A stretch of 64,000 nt of DNA from Coriobacteriia bacterium (GTDB taxonomy: Bacteria > Actinomycetota > Coriobacteriia > Anaerosomatales > SLCP01): contig JAUVXE010000010.1 in assembly GCA_030603745.1 (NCBI GenBank), positions 1 through 64,000 of the forward strand, read 5' to 3'. The notes under the pieces were generated by a model that was not told the DNA's origin, did no database searches, and worked only from the letters and a program-made list of their open reading frames with translations. How positions within the stretch are numbered: position 1 is the stretch's first letter; each line of letters opens with the position of its first letter. Of the stretch, positions 39,919 to 50,069 are shown piece after piece. The translations under genes were made by a program, and so were the position numbers.

Positions 39919-41289
39919 CTAGCGGCCCGAGGGCTCCTCGGCGGGGGGTTCGGGTGTCTGCGGCGGCGTGGGGGCCTCGAGGTCGTCGGGCTTGATGCCG
40001 ACCTCCATCTCCACCTCGGTCCGCTCGCCGTCGCGCCACAGCCCTACGGTGACCCGGTCGCCGATGCGGTGCCGGCGGACCGCGAGCAGGAGGTCGTCCA
40101 TCGAGCGGATCGTGACGTCGTCGAGGGAGACGATGACGTCCCCGGCGGCAAGCCCGGCGGCCTCGGCCATGGTGCCGGGGATCGGCTCCACGACGTAGGC
40201 GCCCTCGTCGACCGGCAGACCCTCCACCTCGGCGAACTCCGGCGTGACGTCCTGGCCGATGATGCCGAGGAAGGGATGCTGCGCCCGCCCGTCGTTGATG
40301 AGCTGGTCGGCGATGCGCACCGCGGTGTTGACGGGGACCGCGAAGCCGATGCCCCCGCTCGCGCCCGTCTCGGTGAAGATCGCGGTGTTGATGCCGATCA
40401 GGCGGCCCTCGCGGTCGACGAGCGCGCCCCCGGAGTTGCCGGGGTTGATGGCGGCGTCGGTCTGGATCACGTCGACGAGCGGGTAGACGCCGGTCCGGCC
40501 GGTCGAGCCGCTGAGCGAGCGGCCGATCGCGGAGATGACGCCGGAGGTCACCGAGAGCTCGAGGCCGAACGGGGAGCCGATGGCGGTCGCCGACTGGCCT
40601 ACGCGGATGTCGTCGGAGTCCCCGAGCTCGACCACGGGCAGCTCGCCGGGGATGCGGACGACCGCGATGTCGGTCTCGGCGTCGGCGCCGACGAGCTCGG
40701 CGGTCTGGCGCTGACGGTCGGTGCCGGTGACGACGATGCGGGTGGCGCCATCGACGACGTGGGCGTTGGTGAGGATGTAGGTGCCGCCGTCGGCGGTGCG
40801 GAACGCCACGCCGGAGCCGTTGCCGCGACGCGGGACGTCCGGGTGGCCCTGGGGCACCGAGTCGTCGTCCTCGGCGTCCCGCCCGGCGCTCGAGACGTCG
40901 ATGTTGACCACGCTCGGCAGCGCGGCCGCCGCCGCGGCGACCACGGGCTCGTCGGTCTCCGGCGGCAGGACCTTCACGGTCGCCGGGCCGGTGCCGGCGG
41001 TCGTGCGCGTGGCGATCCAGGCGCCGGCGAACCCGCCGAACCCGCCCGCGATCGACCCGGCGAAGAGCGCGACCGCGAGCGCGATCGCCACGACCGCCCC
41101 GGAGGAGGGGGGACGCCGGGTCTGGTCGTCGCCGGAGGGTAGCGGGTCGGCACCCGCGTGCGGGCGCGCCACGGGCAGGGGCCCGGGCTCTTGGGACGGT
41201 CCGGGAGCGGGCTGCCCCGGCGGCGCGGCGGCCGGCCCCTCCTCGGCGTCGGGGGAGGTGGGGGGAGTCGTCTCGTGGTCATCGTACAT
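39919..41289 (-). CDS. HtrA/DegP-type membrane-anchored serine protease with PDZ domain
   Basis: A 456-residue protease. A proline-rich cytoplasmic N-terminus of ~60 residues precedes one TM helix (about 64-92). The trypsin-like domain has the triad His177 (TNAHVVDG), Asp207 (ETDIAVV) and Ser286 (NPGNSGGAL). One PDZ domain follows (about 345-440). It degrades or folds damaged extracytoplasmic proteins. The ATG at 41289 follows GAGGTG. The last residues are again Pro/Glu-rich. Confidence 0.95.
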   Translation of the reverse strand: MYDDHETTPPTSPDAEEGPAAAPPGQPAPGPSQEPGPLPVARPHAGADPLPSGDDQTRRPPSSGAVVAIALAVALFAGSIAGGFGGFAGAWIATRTTAGTGPATVKVLPPETDEPVVAAAAAALPSVVNIDVSSAGRDAEDDDSVPQGHPDVPRRGNGSGVAFRTADGGTYILTNAHVVDGATRIVVTGTDRQRQTAELVGADAETDIAVVRIPGELPVVELGDSDDIRVGQSATAIGSPFGLELSVTSGVISAIGRSLSGSTGRTGVYPLVDVIQTDAAINPGNSGGALVDREGRLIGINTAIFTETGASGGIGFAVPVNTAVRIADQLINDGRAQHPFLGIIGQDVTPEFAEVEGLPVDEGAYVVEPIPGTMAEAAGLAAGDVIVSLDDVTIRSMDDLLLAVRRHRIGDRVTVGLWRDGERTEVEMEVGIKPDDLEAPTPPQTPEPPAEEPSGR

Positions 41290-41438
41290 CGTGTCACCTC
41301 GGATACGGGCCCTGGAACGGGCGGGCTGACCGGCGGGCGGCGGCGGTGCGGAACGGCTGCTTATCGTATGCCCCTTCGGGGCGTTCCGGGGACGCGCTGT
41401 GCGAAAATGCACGAAAGCATCACAGCGGAGGGGGTCGA

Positions 41439-42923
41439 ATGGCGAGAAGGGACGCGGCGCCGGTCTGCGTCGAGCGGACGGTCGACGACCGCATCGTGCT
41501 CGCGGTCCTGGCCGCGGGCACCTTCCTCGCCCCGCTCGACTCGAGCATCGTCAACATCGCGCTCCCGGCGATCGCGGCGGACTTCGGCGCGCGGATCGCC
41601 GCGGTGGGATGGGTCGCGACCGCCTACGTCCTCACGACCGCCTCGCTCGTGCTGGCGATGGGCCGGCTGGCTGACATCTGGGGGCTGCGGCGCGTCTACG
41701 TCGCCGGCTTCCTCGTGTTCGGCACAGGGTCGCTCTGCTCCGCCGTCGCTCCGGGTCTCGGCCTGTTGATCGCGGCGCGGGTGCTGCAGGCCTCGGGGGC
41801 GGCTGCGATGTTCGCGGCGGGGCCGGCGCTCGTGACCAAGACGTTCCCGCCCCAGCGGCGCGGGTGGGCGCTCGGTTGGATCTCGCTCGCCGTGTCCGCC
41901 GGCCTCACCGCCGGCCCGGCCCTCGGCGGCGTTCTCGTGGGGACCTTCGGCTGGAAGGCGGTCTTCGTCATCAACATCCCGCTCTCCGCGATCATGGCCT
42001 ACGCCGCGAGCCGGCTGCTGCCCGAGGACTGCCCCGAGGCGGAGCCCTTCGACGTGCTGGGCGCCGTGCTCGCGGCGGCGACCCTCACCGCGGCGCTCCT
42101 CGCCCTCTCCGAGGTCGATCGCTCGGGGCTTCTCTCGGCCGGCGTGCTCGGCGCGAGCCTGGTCGCGGTGGTCGCGGGCGTCTCGTTCGTCCGGGTAGAG
42201 CGTCGCAGCCCCCATCCGATGCTCGACCTGCGACTCTTCGGCGAACGGCGCTTCTCGGCGGGGGTGGTCGCCGCGGTCCTCAGCTACGCGAGCCTCTTCG
42301 CGGTGACCTTCACGATGCCCTTCTACCTGCTGCGCGCCCGCGGGATCGACGCCCGGCTCGCGGGGCTCGTGCTGACCGCGACGCCGCTCAGCATGGCGCT
42401 CTTCTCGCCGATCGCAGGCCGACTGTCGGACCGGTACGGGAGCCGGTGGCTGGCGACCTTCGGGCTGGCGTGGCTCTCGCTCGCCCTCGCGGCGATGACG
42501 CTCTTGCAGCCCGGCACCCCGCTCGGATTCGTCGCGGCGGGGCTCTTCTGCGTGGGCACGGGCCTCTCGATCTTCCAGGCGCCCAACACCGCCGCGATCC
42601 TGCGGGCGGTACCCCGGGGACGCGCGGGCGTGGGCTCGGCGCTCGTGGGCCAGGCGCGCAACCTCGGGATGGCGCTCGGCATCGGCATCACCGCGGCGGT
42701 GGTCGCCGCCGGACTGGGCGGATCGGACCTCATGGCCCTCGCGCGTCCGCTCACCCCCGCCGAGGCGGACCTCTTCGTCTCCGCGATGCGCCCGGCGCTG
42801 TTCGTAGGCGCCGCGCTCGCGATGGCCGGGGCCGCCGCCTCGTGGAGCCGGGGCCGCGACGCGGTCCACTACGAGCCGGTCGACGCTGGGGCACCGCCTC
42901 GCGTAGACTCCTCGGCAGGATAG
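41439..42923 (+). CDS. MFS transporter, DHA2 (14-TM) drug:H+ antiporter-like
   Basis: A 494-residue integral membrane protein with about 14 TM helices. The N-terminus has LDSSIVNIALPAIAADF, the motif D1 signature of DHA2 exporters, and motif A GRLADIWGLRR between TM2 and TM3; motif C-like GPALGGVL is in TM5. ATG 41439 follows GGAGGGGG. Substrate not predictable. It diverges from the htrA gene, and no TetR-type regulator is adjacent. Confidence 0.9.
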   Translation: MARRDAAPVCVERTVDDRIVLAVLAAGTFLAPLDSSIVNIALPAIAADFGARIAAVGWVATAYVLTTASLVLAMGRLADIWGLRRVYVAGFLVFGTGSLCSAVAPGLGLLIAARVLQASGAAAMFAAGPALVTKTFPPQRRGWALGWISLAVSAGLTAGPALGGVLVGTFGWKAVFVINIPLSAIMAYAASRLLPEDCPEAEPFDVLGAVLAAATLTAALLALSEVDRSGLLSAGVLGASLVAVVAGVSFVRVERRSPHPMLDLRLFGERRFSAGVVAAVLSYASLFAVTFTMPFYLLRARGIDARLAGLVLTATPLSMALFSPIAGRLSDRYGSRWLATFGLAWLSLALAAMTLLQPGTPLGFVAAGLFCVGTGLSIFQAPNTAAILRAVPRGRAGVGSALVGQARNLGMALGIGITAAVVAAGLGGSDLMALARPLTPAEADLFVSAMRPALFVGAALAMAGAAASWSRGRDAVHYEPVDAGAPPRVDSSAG

Positions 42924-42942
42924 GCGCGGGGAGAGGGGACCA

Positions 42943-43497
42943 GTGAGCGAGAAGGTCGAAGCAGCGGCGGTCGAGCCCGAGGAGGCCGCGGGCGCCGAGG
43001 AGACGGCCCCCGAGCAGCCGGAGGTCGCCGCGGAGGAGCCGCCCGCCGAGGAGCCCTCGGCCGAGGAGCCCCCTGCTGCAGTCGCTGACGCGCCCGCCGA
43101 GGAAGCTCCGCCTGCCGCTGGGGCCCCCGTCGTCCCCGAGCCCGCCCGGCCCCCCGCCGTGGGCGTGGCCGCGTGGCCGTTCCTGCTCTACCTCGCCGCC
43201 TGGGCGGCGCTCGCGGCGACCACCGGCGTCGCGCTCACCGCGCCCGACGCGGCCGCGGTGCCGGTCGAGGACCCCCGCTACCCCGCGCTGCTCCTCGCCG
43301 GGCTCGTGCTGACCGCATGCGGGCCCGCGCTCGTGGCCGCGACGTGGCTGGCCGCCTGGGCCCGGGCGGAGAAGGGGTGCCGGGGCGGGCTGTTCACCAC
43401 CGCCCTCGTCAGGGGCGCGTCGGCCACGCTCTTCGGAGTGCTCGTCTGGTGGGGCGCGTTGTTGCTCGTCGACGCGGTGCGGCTCGGACTGATCTGA
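42943..43497 (+). CDS. membrane protein with acidic Pro/Glu/Ala-rich N-terminus, unknown function
   Basis: A 184-residue protein I do not recognise. Residues 1-70 are low-complexity with repeated EEPPAEEP-type units. Three TM helices follow (about 75-97, 110-138 and 152-180). It lies 19 bases after the MFS gene and 28 before ddl, so it is likely co-transcribed. The architecture recalls the small protein inside the gyrase operon (acidic/proline tail, then hydrophobic helices), but the sequences are not clearly related. Confidence 0.7.
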   Translation: MSEKVEAAAVEPEEAAGAEETAPEQPEVAAEEPPAEEPSAEEPPAAVADAPAEEAPPAAGAPVVPEPARPPAVGVAAWPFLLYLAAWAALAATTGVALTAPDAAAVPVEDPRYPALLLAGLVLTACGPALVAATWLAAWARAEKGCRGGLFTTALVRGASATLFGVLVWWGALLLVDAVRLGLI

Positions 43498-43525
43498 GGC
43501 ACGCAGGACAGGGAGAGGACCCAAG

Positions 43526-44464
43526 GTGATGGACACACCCCTCACGGTGGCGGTGCTGATGGGCGGCGTCTCGGCGGAGCGCGAGGTCTCGCTCAGCACC
43601 GGCGCCCAGGTCGCCGACGCGCTTGCCGCGACCGGCTGCTCCGCGGTACGGATCGACAGCGGCTCGCCCGGCTTCATCGGCGAGCTCGTCGAGCTGGCGC
43701 CCGACGTCGTCTTCATCTGCCTGCACGGCCGCTTCGGCGAGGACGGCACCGTCCAGGGGCTGCTCGAGCTCCTCGGCCTGCCGTACGTGGGCTCGGGCGT
43801 GCTGGCGAGCGCGCTCGCGATGGACAAGGTGATGTCCAAGCACTTCTTCGATCACGTGGGGATCGCCTCGCCCGACTACGTCCATCTCCGCCGAGGAGCG
43901 CCGGTCGACACCGAGGCGATCACGGCCGCCCTCGGCGAGAAGACGGTGGTCAAGCCCGCGAACGAGGGCTCGGCGATCGGCGTGACCATCTCGCACGCGG
44001 CGGCTGAGCTGCCGGGAGCCATCGAGGAGGCGTTCCGGCACGACGACAGCGTGCTCGTCGAGCGCTTCGTCGCCGGCGTGGAGGTGACCGTTGGAGTGAT
44101 CGGCAACGACGACCCGGTCGCCCTGCCGACCCTCGAGATCGTCCCCGAGCACGAGTTCTACGACTATGAGTCGAAGTACGTGCCGGGCATGAGCAGGCAC
44201 ATCATCCCCGCCCGGGTGAGCGAGGAGGCGCGGCAGGAGTGCGTGCGGCTCTCGCTCGCCGCCCACGAGGCGCTCGGTTGCCGAGGCATGTCGCGCTCGG
44301 ACACGATCGTCGCCGAGGACGGCACCGTCTACCTGCTCGAGACCAACACGATCCCCGGTATGACCGCGACCAGCCTCCTGCCGGACGCGGCCCGCGCCGC
44401 GGGCATCGAGTTCCCGCAGCTGTGCGCGCGCCTCGTCGAGCTCGCGCTCGAGGGGCGGCGCTAA
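43526..44464 (+). CDS. ddl: D-alanine--D-alanine ligase
   Basis: A 312-residue ATP-grasp ligase. Conserved segments: [47 protein letters not shown] (the omega-loop tyrosine typical of D-Ala-D-Ala rather than D-Ala-D-Lac ligases), and [11 protein letters not shown] with the Mg-binding Glu and Asn. It makes the dipeptide terminus of peptidoglycan precursors. Start is GTG 43526 or the next codon ATG 43529. Its stop overlaps that of the convergent sensor kinase by 4 bases. Confidence 0.95.
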   Translation: MMDTPLTVAVLMGGVSAEREVSLSTGAQVADALAATGCSAVRIDSGSPGFIGELVELAPDVVFICLHGRFGEDGTVQGLLELLGLPYVGSGVLASALAMDKVMSKHFFDHVGIASPDYVHLRRGAPVDTEAITAALGEKTVVKPANEGSAIGVTISHAAAELPGAIEEAFRHDDSVLVERFVAGVEVTVGVIGNDDPVALPTLEIVPEHEFYDYESKYVPGMSRHIIPARVSEEARQECVRLSLAAHEALGCRGMSRSDTIVAEDGTVYLLETNTIPGMTATSLLPDAARAAGIEFPQLCARLVELALEGRR

Positions 44465-45993
44465 CCGGTCTCCTCGGCAGGAGGGTCCGCGGGCGTCGCC
44501 GCCGGGAGCGAGAGGACGAACCGTGCGCCCGGCCCTCCGTCGGGCCGGTCCTCGATCACCACCCGCCCCCCGTGGCTCTCGGCGATCGCACGCACGATGT
44601 AGAGGCCGAGCCCGAAGCCCGGACGCTCGCCGCGGTCGCCCGAGAGGCGCGTGAACCGTTCGAAGACGAGTTCTCGCTGCTCGGCGGGGATGCCCGGACC
44701 GTCGTCCTCGACGATCGTGAGCACCCGGTCGCCCGAGCGCTCCACCGACACCGTGACCCGTCCGGGCGCGGGCGTGTGGCTGAGCGCGTTGGAGACGAGG
44801 TTGACGAGCGCCTGCCGCAACCGGCGCTCCTCGCCGAGGGTCTGGCCGGCGTCGGCCGCGCGCACCCGGAGTCGATGGGTCGACGTGTGCTCGAGCGAGG
44901 CGACCACCTCGGCGGCGAGGGGGCCCATCGTGACCGGCATGAACGAGGCGGGGGCGAACAGCTCCTCTGCGCGGGTCGCGCTCAGGATGTCCTCGATGAG
45001 GTCGCCCATCCGCTCGGCCGAGCGCCGCGCCGAAGCTACGGCCCGGCTGCGTTGCTCGTCGTCGAGCGGCCGCTCGAGGAGCTCGAGGTAGCCTGAGATC
45101 ACGGTGAGAGGCGCGCGCAGGTCGTGGGAGACGAGCGAGACCACCTCGGCGCGCAGCTCCTCGGTGCGGCGTTGCTCCGTGATGTCACGGGCGGTGACGA
45201 GTAGGGTGCGGGCGCCGTCGTCGTGCTGGACGGCACGGACCTCCGCCCAACGGCGCGTGGCGTCGGGCCGCTCGATACACACGCGGACAGGGCGGCCGAG
45301 CGCACGTCGCGCCAGGTCGCGCGCCTCGAGCGGTTCCTCGTGCTCGTCGAGGACGGCGACACGGGTGAACGCCTGGGCGGGGTCGCCCAGCAGCTCGCGC
45401 TGCGGGATGCCGAGGAGGGTCGCGGCCGCCGGATTGGCGAGCACGATCGCGTCGTCGCGCAGGAGGATCTTGGCCTCGCTCGAGTCGTCGACGGCGAACG
45501 CGAGGTCGCGGGCGGAGAACTCGGCGGCGCGCTCGGCGGAGAGGAGTTCGGCTTGGCGCCGCGCGAGGTGGTCGAGCAGACTGTCGAACACCTCGACGAG
45601 AGCGCGGAACTCGGCCGGCAGGTACGGGTCGTCGGGGAGCGGCCTCGGCGCGTGGCCTTCGAGGGCGTGGTGCCCGTGGCGACCGATCGCCTCGGCGAGG
45701 TGTTCGAGCGGGCGACGGATGAGCGCCGTCATGACGAGGCCTACGGTGAGTCCCGCGGCGGCAGCGATGCCGAGTGCGAGCAGGAGCGTGAAGCCCCACA
45801 CGCCGCCGGCCGGCCCCGCCGCCGCGCTGGGATGGCTCGACCGCACGACCGCGAAGAGCGCCGCCGCGGCGATGCCGACCACCACCACGTTGGTGGTGAG
45901 GAAGGCGAGCGTGAGCCGAGAGCGGAGCGTGGCCGGGATCAGCCAGCGTTCCAGGCGCGTGGGTCGTCCGCCGCGCTCACCGGTCCCGCTCAT
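44461..45993 (-). CDS. orphan sensor histidine kinase coupled to a P-type ATPase
   Basis: A 510-residue membrane kinase. Two TM helices (about 25-48 and 65-90) enclose a very short outer loop. A HAMP-like segment follows, then a PAS domain (about 160-275), HisKA with the phospho-acceptor in [11 protein letters not shown], and HATPase with N-box [20 protein letters not shown] and GFGLGLYIV. The ATG at 45993 overlaps the ATPase stop (ATGA). No response regulator is adjacent, so the partner must be encoded elsewhere. The small outer loop suggests sensing inside the membrane or cytoplasm, with the PAS domain as the input. Confidence 0.9.
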   Translation of the reverse strand: MSGTGERGGRPTRLERWLIPATLRSRLTLAFLTTNVVVVGIAAAALFAVVRSSHPSAAAGPAGGVWGFTLLLALGIAAAAGLTVGLVMTALIRRPLEHLAEAIGRHGHHALEGHAPRPLPDDPYLPAEFRALVEVFDSLLDHLARRQAELLSAERAAEFSARDLAFAVDDSSEAKILLRDDAIVLANPAAATLLGIPQRELLGDPAQAFTRVAVLDEHEEPLEARDLARRALGRPVRVCIERPDATRRWAEVRAVQHDDGARTLLVTARDITEQRRTEELRAEVVSLVSHDLRAPLTVISGYLELLERPLDDEQRSRAVASARRSAERMGDLIEDILSATRAEELFAPASFMPVTMGPLAAEVVASLEHTSTHRLRVRAADAGQTLGEERRLRQALVNLVSNALSHTPAPGRVTVSVERSGDRVLTIVEDDGPGIPAEQRELVFERFTRLSGDRGERPGFGLGLYIVRAIAESHGGRVVIEDRPDGGPGARFVLSLPAATPADPPAEETG

Positions 45994-48683
45994 CGCCCCG
46001 GCTCCTCTCCGCCCGCCCATGCGCCCGTCCGGCGCCGCCGTAACCACTTGTCCGCCTCAACGACCCAGAATACGACGGTCGAGGCGAGCAGCGTCACTGT
46101 CAGTTCAATCGGGGAGAGGGGCGCGGTCCTGAAGACCGGGTTGAGGAACGGCACGTAGAGCGTCGCCAGCTGCAGGAGCACCGTCAGGCCGAGGGCCGTC
46201 GCCATGGGCCGGTTGGAGAGCAGCCCGAGCGAGAAGACCGAGTCGCGGCTCGAGCGAAGCGCGAGCGCGTTACCGAGCTGGCCGAGGCAGAGCACCGTGA
46301 AGACCATGCTCTGCCAGTTCTCGACCCCGAGCTCCATCGCGACCGCCTGGACCGAGAGCGCGACCCCGCCGAGCAGCAGGCCCACCCACACCATCTGGGC
46401 CGCCATCCCCTCGGCGAGGATGCTCTGCGCGGGCGGCCGCGGCGGGCGTCGCATGAGGTCGCGCTCCGCGGGCTCGGCCGAGTAGGCGAGGCCGGGAAGC
46501 CCGTCGGTGACGAGGTTGATCCACAGGATGTGGATCGGGAGCAACGGGATCGGCATGCCGAGGAACGGCGCGAGCAGGATCGTGAAGATCTCGCCGGCGT
46601 TGCTCGTCATGGTGTAGCGGATGAACTTGCGGATATTGTCGTAGATGCGCCGCCCCTCCTCGACCGCGCGCACGATCGTCGAGAAGTCGTCATCGAGCAG
46701 GATCATCGACGCGGCCTCCTTGGCCACGTCGGTGCCGGTGACCCCCATCGCCACGCCGATGTCGGCCTGCTTGAGCGCCGGCGCGTCGTTGACGCCGTCG
46801 CCGGTCATCGCGACGAACTGCCCGCGGTCCTGCAGGGCGCGGACGATCTTGAGCTTCTGTTCCGGCGCGACGCGGGCGTAGACGTGCGTGTCGAGCACGC
46901 GGGCCTCGAGCTCCTCGAGGGTGAGCCGGTCGAGCTCCGCGCCGGTGACGACCTCGCTCTCGCGCCGCGCGATCCCGATGCGACGCGCGATCGACATCGC
47001 CGTCGCGGGGTGGTCGCCGGTGATCATCACCGGGACGATGCCCGCCGTCCGGCAGCGGGCGACCGCCTCGGCGGCCTCGGCGCGGGGCGGGTCCATGAGG
47101 CCCACGAGGCCGATGAAGGTCATGCTTTCCTCGGCCGATGAGAGCTCGGCGGGGAGCTCGTCGTAGGCGCGCATCGCATAGGCGAGCACGCGCAGGCCGT
47201 CGAGCGAGATCTCCTCGACGTCGGCGGCGATGCCGGCGACCTCCGAGGAGTCGAGGGCGGCCACCGAGCCGTCGTCGGTGAGCCGGTCGGCCGAGCGGGC
47301 AGCCACCGCCTCGGCGGCGCCTTTGGTCAGCGAGACGAACCCGCCGTCCGGCCGGGCGTGGAAGGTCGTCATGAGCTTGCGCTCCGAGTCGAACGGCAGC
47401 TCGGCCACGCGGGGCCAGCTCCGCTCGACCTCCTCGCGCACCCGGCCCGCCTCGGCCGCGGCGGCGTAGAGCGCGGTCTCCGTTGGGTCGCCGAGGACCT
47501 CGCCGCCCTCCGCACCGGCCGTCGCGTCGCTGCAGAGCGCCATCGCGCGCCAGAAGTGCTCCCACACGCCACCCTCCGGCGCCGAGGCGGCCGCGGCCAC
47601 CACCGTCTCGCCGGCGGCGAACCGCTCGGCGCGCATCCGGTTCTCGGTGAGCGTGCCGGTCTTGTCGGTGCAGATGTACGTCACCGAGCCGAGGGTCTCG
47701 ACCGCGGGCAGCCGCCGCACGAGGGCGTTGGTGCGGACCATCCGGCGTGCCCCGAGGGCGAGGGTGATGGTGGCGACCGCCGGTAGCGCCTCGGGCACGG
47801 CGGCCACCGCGAGGCTCACGGCGGTCAGGAACATCAGCAGCAGGTCCTCGCCGCGGACCACGCCCACCACGAACACGAGCGCGCACAGTCCCAGCGCGGC
47901 GAGCCCGAGCGCCCGGCCGAAGCCGGCGAGCCGCCGTTGCAGGGGCGTCTTGCCGGTCTCGGTGCCCGCGAGCAGTCCCGCGATGCGGCCGAGTTCGGTC
48001 GACGGCCCGGTCGCGACGACCAGTCCCTCGCCGCGGCCGTGCACCACCTCGGTGCCGCGATAGAGCATCGAGGACCGGTCGCCGAGGGGCGCGTCGGCCG
48101 CCGGTATCGCCTCGGCGCGCTTCTCGACCGCCTCGGACTCGCCGGTCAGCGCGGCCTCGGCGGCGCGGAGCTGCGCGCTCTCGAGCACCCGCAGGTCGGC
48201 GGGGACCACGCGGCCGGCGTCGAGCAGGACCACGTCGCCGGGCACGAGCTCTTCGGCGGGGAGGTCGACCACGCGGTCGTCGCGCCGGACCTGCGCCCGC
48301 GTGGCGGCCATCTTTCGGAGCGCCTCCATCGCGCGCTCCGCACGGAACTCCTGCACGACGCCGATCACGGCGTTGAGCACGACGATCACGACGATGGCGA
48401 TGGTGTCGGCGACCTCGCCGATGAAACCGGAGACGATCGCCGCGCCGATGAGCAGCAGGATGAGGAAGTCCCTGAACTGGTCGAGCACCATGCCGCCGAC
48501 CGTGCGCTGTTCACCCTCGGGCAGCGCGTTGAGGCCGACGGCCTCGAGCCGGGCGGCGGCCTCGGCGGCGGAGAGGCCGGTGCGGGGGGCGTCGAGCGCA
48601 TCGAGCGCCTCGGCGGCCGGGAGGGAGTGCCAGGGCGAGCGACCGGCGACCGGAGGGCCGCTGTCCGCGCCGGCGGGCATCAT
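45990..48683 (-). CDS. cation-transporting P-type ATPase (P2A, Ca2+-type)
   Basis: An 897-residue P2-type ATPase: cation_ATPase_N domain, actuator with LTGESEAVEK, TM4 motif VPEALPAVATITLA (PEALP in place of the usual PEGLP), phosphorylation motif CTDKTGTLT with Asp340, nucleotide-binding KGAAEAV, hinge MTGDGVNDAPALKQADIG, and C-terminal transmembrane domain. Features favour the SERCA/PMR1-like group that exports Ca2+, though Mn2+ or K+/Na+ cannot be excluded. The ATG overlaps the sdaAA stop; a GGGGAGGG lies immediately upstream, so the second ATG (48680) may be used. Confidence 0.93.
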   Translation of the reverse strand: MMPAGADSGPPVAGRSPWHSLPAAEALDALDAPRTGLSAAEAAARLEAVGLNALPEGEQRTVGGMVLDQFRDFLILLLIGAAIVSGFIGEVADTIAIVVIVVLNAVIGVVQEFRAERAMEALRKMAATRAQVRRDDRVVDLPAEELVPGDVVLLDAGRVVPADLRVLESAQLRAAEAALTGESEAVEKRAEAIPAADAPLGDRSSMLYRGTEVVHGRGEGLVVATGPSTELGRIAGLLAGTETGKTPLQRRLAGFGRALGLAALGLCALVFVVGVVRGEDLLLMFLTAVSLAVAAVPEALPAVATITLALGARRMVRTNALVRRLPAVETLGSVTYICTDKTGTLTENRMRAERFAAGETVVAAAASAPEGGVWEHFWRAMALCSDATAGAEGGEVLGDPTETALYAAAAEAGRVREEVERSWPRVAELPFDSERKLMTTFHARPDGGFVSLTKGAAEAVAARSADRLTDDGSVAALDSSEVAGIAADVEEISLDGLRVLAYAMRAYDELPAELSSAEESMTFIGLVGLMDPPRAEAAEAVARCRTAGIVPVMITGDHPATAMSIARRIGIARRESEVVTGAELDRLTLEELEARVLDTHVYARVAPEQKLKIVRALQDRGQFVAMTGDGVNDAPALKQADIGVAMGVTGTDVAKEAASMILLDDDFSTIVRAVEEGRRIYDNIRKFIRYTMTSNAGEIFTILLAPFLGMPIPLLPIHILWINLVTDGLPGLAYSAEPAERDLMRRPPRPPAQSILAEGMAAQMVWVGLLLGGVALSVQAVAMELGVENWQSMVFTVLCLGQLGNALALRSSRDSVFSLGLLSNRPMATALGLTVLLQLATLYVPFLNPVFRTAPLSPIELTVTLLASTVVFWVVEADKWLRRRRTGAWAGGEEPGR

Positions 48684-49549
48684 CCCTCCCCGGCCGATGC
48701 GCCGTGGCCGAGGCGCGCGCCCGTGGGGGTGACCGCGAGTCCGCCGCGGGCTGTCTCGCGCAGCGAGGGCGGGATGCTCCGGCCCACCTGCGACGCCGCC
48801 TCGACGACCTCGTCGAAGGGGATCGGGAACTCGATGCCGGCGAGCGCCATCTCCATGGCGGCGAGCGCGACCGCGGCGCCGGTGGCGTTGCGCGCCACGC
48901 ACGGGACCTCGACGAGGCCTCCCACCGGGTCACAGACCAGGCCGAGGAGACCCTGGAGCGCGAGCGAGGCGGCGTGCCCGGAGCACGCCGGGGTCCCGCC
49001 GGCCATCTCGACGCCGGCCGCCGCCGCCATCGCCGCCGCCGAGCCGATCTCGGCCTGGCAGCCGCCGGCCGCGCCCGAGAGCGAGGCGCGGGTCGCGATC
49101 ACGCCTCCCACGGCCGCCGCGGTCAGGAGCGCGTCGACGAGCGGCTCGTCGCCGGCGCCGAGCGAGTCGGCCACGGTGAGGAGCACGCCGGGAAGCACCC
49201 CGGACGCGCCGCCGGTCGGGGCCGCGACGATCCGGCCCATCGAGGCGTTGACCTCGGCCACGGCGAGCGCGGAGGCGAGTGCCTCGGTGAGCGGGCCGGC
49301 GAGCGGGCCGCGGGCGCCGGTGGCGAGCAACGCCGCGTCGCCGCCGGACAGGCCGGAACGGGAGCGCGCCCGGCCGGCGCGGCCCGCGTCGACCGATTCG
49401 CGCATCACGCCGAGGGTCGCGCGCATGCCGGCGCGGACCTCCTCGGCCACTCGTCCGGTCTCGAGCACTTCGAGCGCGAGGGCGGCCGCGGCGAGCGAGC
49501 CATGCACCTCGGCATCGGCGAGGAGGGAGGCGAACGACGTGTGGGCCAC
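48680..49549 (-). CDS. sdaAA: L-serine ammonia-lyase, iron-sulfur-dependent, alpha subunit
   Basis: A 289-residue alpha subunit of the two-chain L-serine dehydratase. Three cysteines, C164 (GGCQAEIG), C206 (VCDPVGG) and C217 (VPCVARN), have the same spacings as the [4Fe-4S] ligands of the characterised Legionella enzyme (42 and 11 residues apart). It deaminates serine to pyruvate and ammonia, and the cluster is oxygen-sensitive. GTG start after AGGAG. The beta subunit is not adjacent: it is encoded 2.6 kb away, beyond feoAB. Confidence 0.94.
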   Translation of the reverse strand: MAHTSFASLLADAEVHGSLAAAALALEVLETGRVAEEVRAGMRATLGVMRESVDAGRAGRARSRSGLSGGDAALLATGARGPLAGPLTEALASALAVAEVNASMGRIVAAPTGGASGVLPGVLLTVADSLGAGDEPLVDALLTAAAVGGVIATRASLSGAAGGCQAEIGSAAAMAAAAGVEMAGGTPACSGHAASLALQGLLGLVCDPVGGLVEVPCVARNATGAAVALAAMEMALAGIEFPIPFDEVVEAASQVGRSIPPSLRETARGGLAVTPTGARLGHGASAGEG

Positions 49550-49628
49550 GGGGCACTCCTTTCTGACGAGCGGATTGTACCCCGTAGGAGGTCACGCGAG
49601 GCGCGGCAGGCTGATCGCGGATCGGGTA

Positions 49629-49658
49629 TTGACGGACGCTATCACGCAGGAGTAGCAT
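49629..49658 (+). promoter_or_regulatory. promoter of feoA-feoB
   Basis: TTGACG (49629-49634) and TAGCAT (49653-49658), spacer 18 bases. A start near 49665 leaves a ~110-base leader before feoA that carries the inverted repeat at 49673-49688. Confidence 0.55.
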
Positions 49659-49672
49659 GCATTCCTGTAGGA

Positions 49673-49688
49673 CTTAGCACACACTAAG
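49673..49688. promoter_or_regulatory. inverted repeat, candidate iron-regulator operator for feoAB
   Basis: CTTAG (49673-49677), six-base spacer CACACA, CTAAG (49684-49688). It sits about +8 to +24 relative to the predicted feo transcript start. It resembles DtxR/IdeR-type half sites (TTAGG...CCTAA) but is not a consensus match; no Fur box is visible. Confidence 0.4.
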
Positions 49689-49775
49689 GCTCGACGGCGA
49701 ACGATACCCCCGGCACGCCGACCACCGCGCGTCCCACGAGTTCGACCGACCCGACCGTCTCAACAGGAGGCCCGC

Positions 49776-50069
49776 ATGTCGCCCACGGAGTCCGCAGCCA
49801 CCGCCCAGCCGGCAGCAGCCGCGACCACCTCGCTCGATCGTGTCCGCGGCGGACAGTGTTTCCACATCTGCCGCATCGATGACGAGATGGCGCGCATCAC
49901 GGCGCTGCGCTTCGGGATCGCCGAGGGCTCGACCGCCTCGTGCGTGACGCGTCTGCCCGCCGGGCCGATCATCGTGCGCTCCGGGCGCCAGGAGATCGCC
50001 ATCGGCCGGGGACTCGCCCGTCGCATCGAAGTCACCGCCGCGGGGAAGGGGAGCGCCGATGCCGGCTGA
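49776..50069 (+). CDS. feoA: ferrous iron transport protein A
   Basis: A 97-residue protein with an SH3-like FeoA domain (about 20-90): LDRVRGGQCFHICRID, RITALRFGIAEGS and IIVRSGRQEIAIGRGLA, the last being the typical FeoA C-terminal strand. The first ~18 residues are an Ala/Thr-rich tail. ATG follows AGGAGGCCCGC. It overlaps feoB by 11 bases. It is cytoplasmic and assists FeoB. Confidence 0.93.
   Translation: MSPTESAATAQPAAAATTSLDRVRGGQCFHICRIDDEMARITALRFGIAEGSTASCVTRLPAGPIIVRSGRQEIAIGRGLARRIEVTAAGKGSADAG

Noticed and set aside
42943-43190. Repeated GAGGAGCC-like units as a DNA tandem repeat.
   Set aside because: They encode a low-complexity Glu/Pro tail and are not regular in period.
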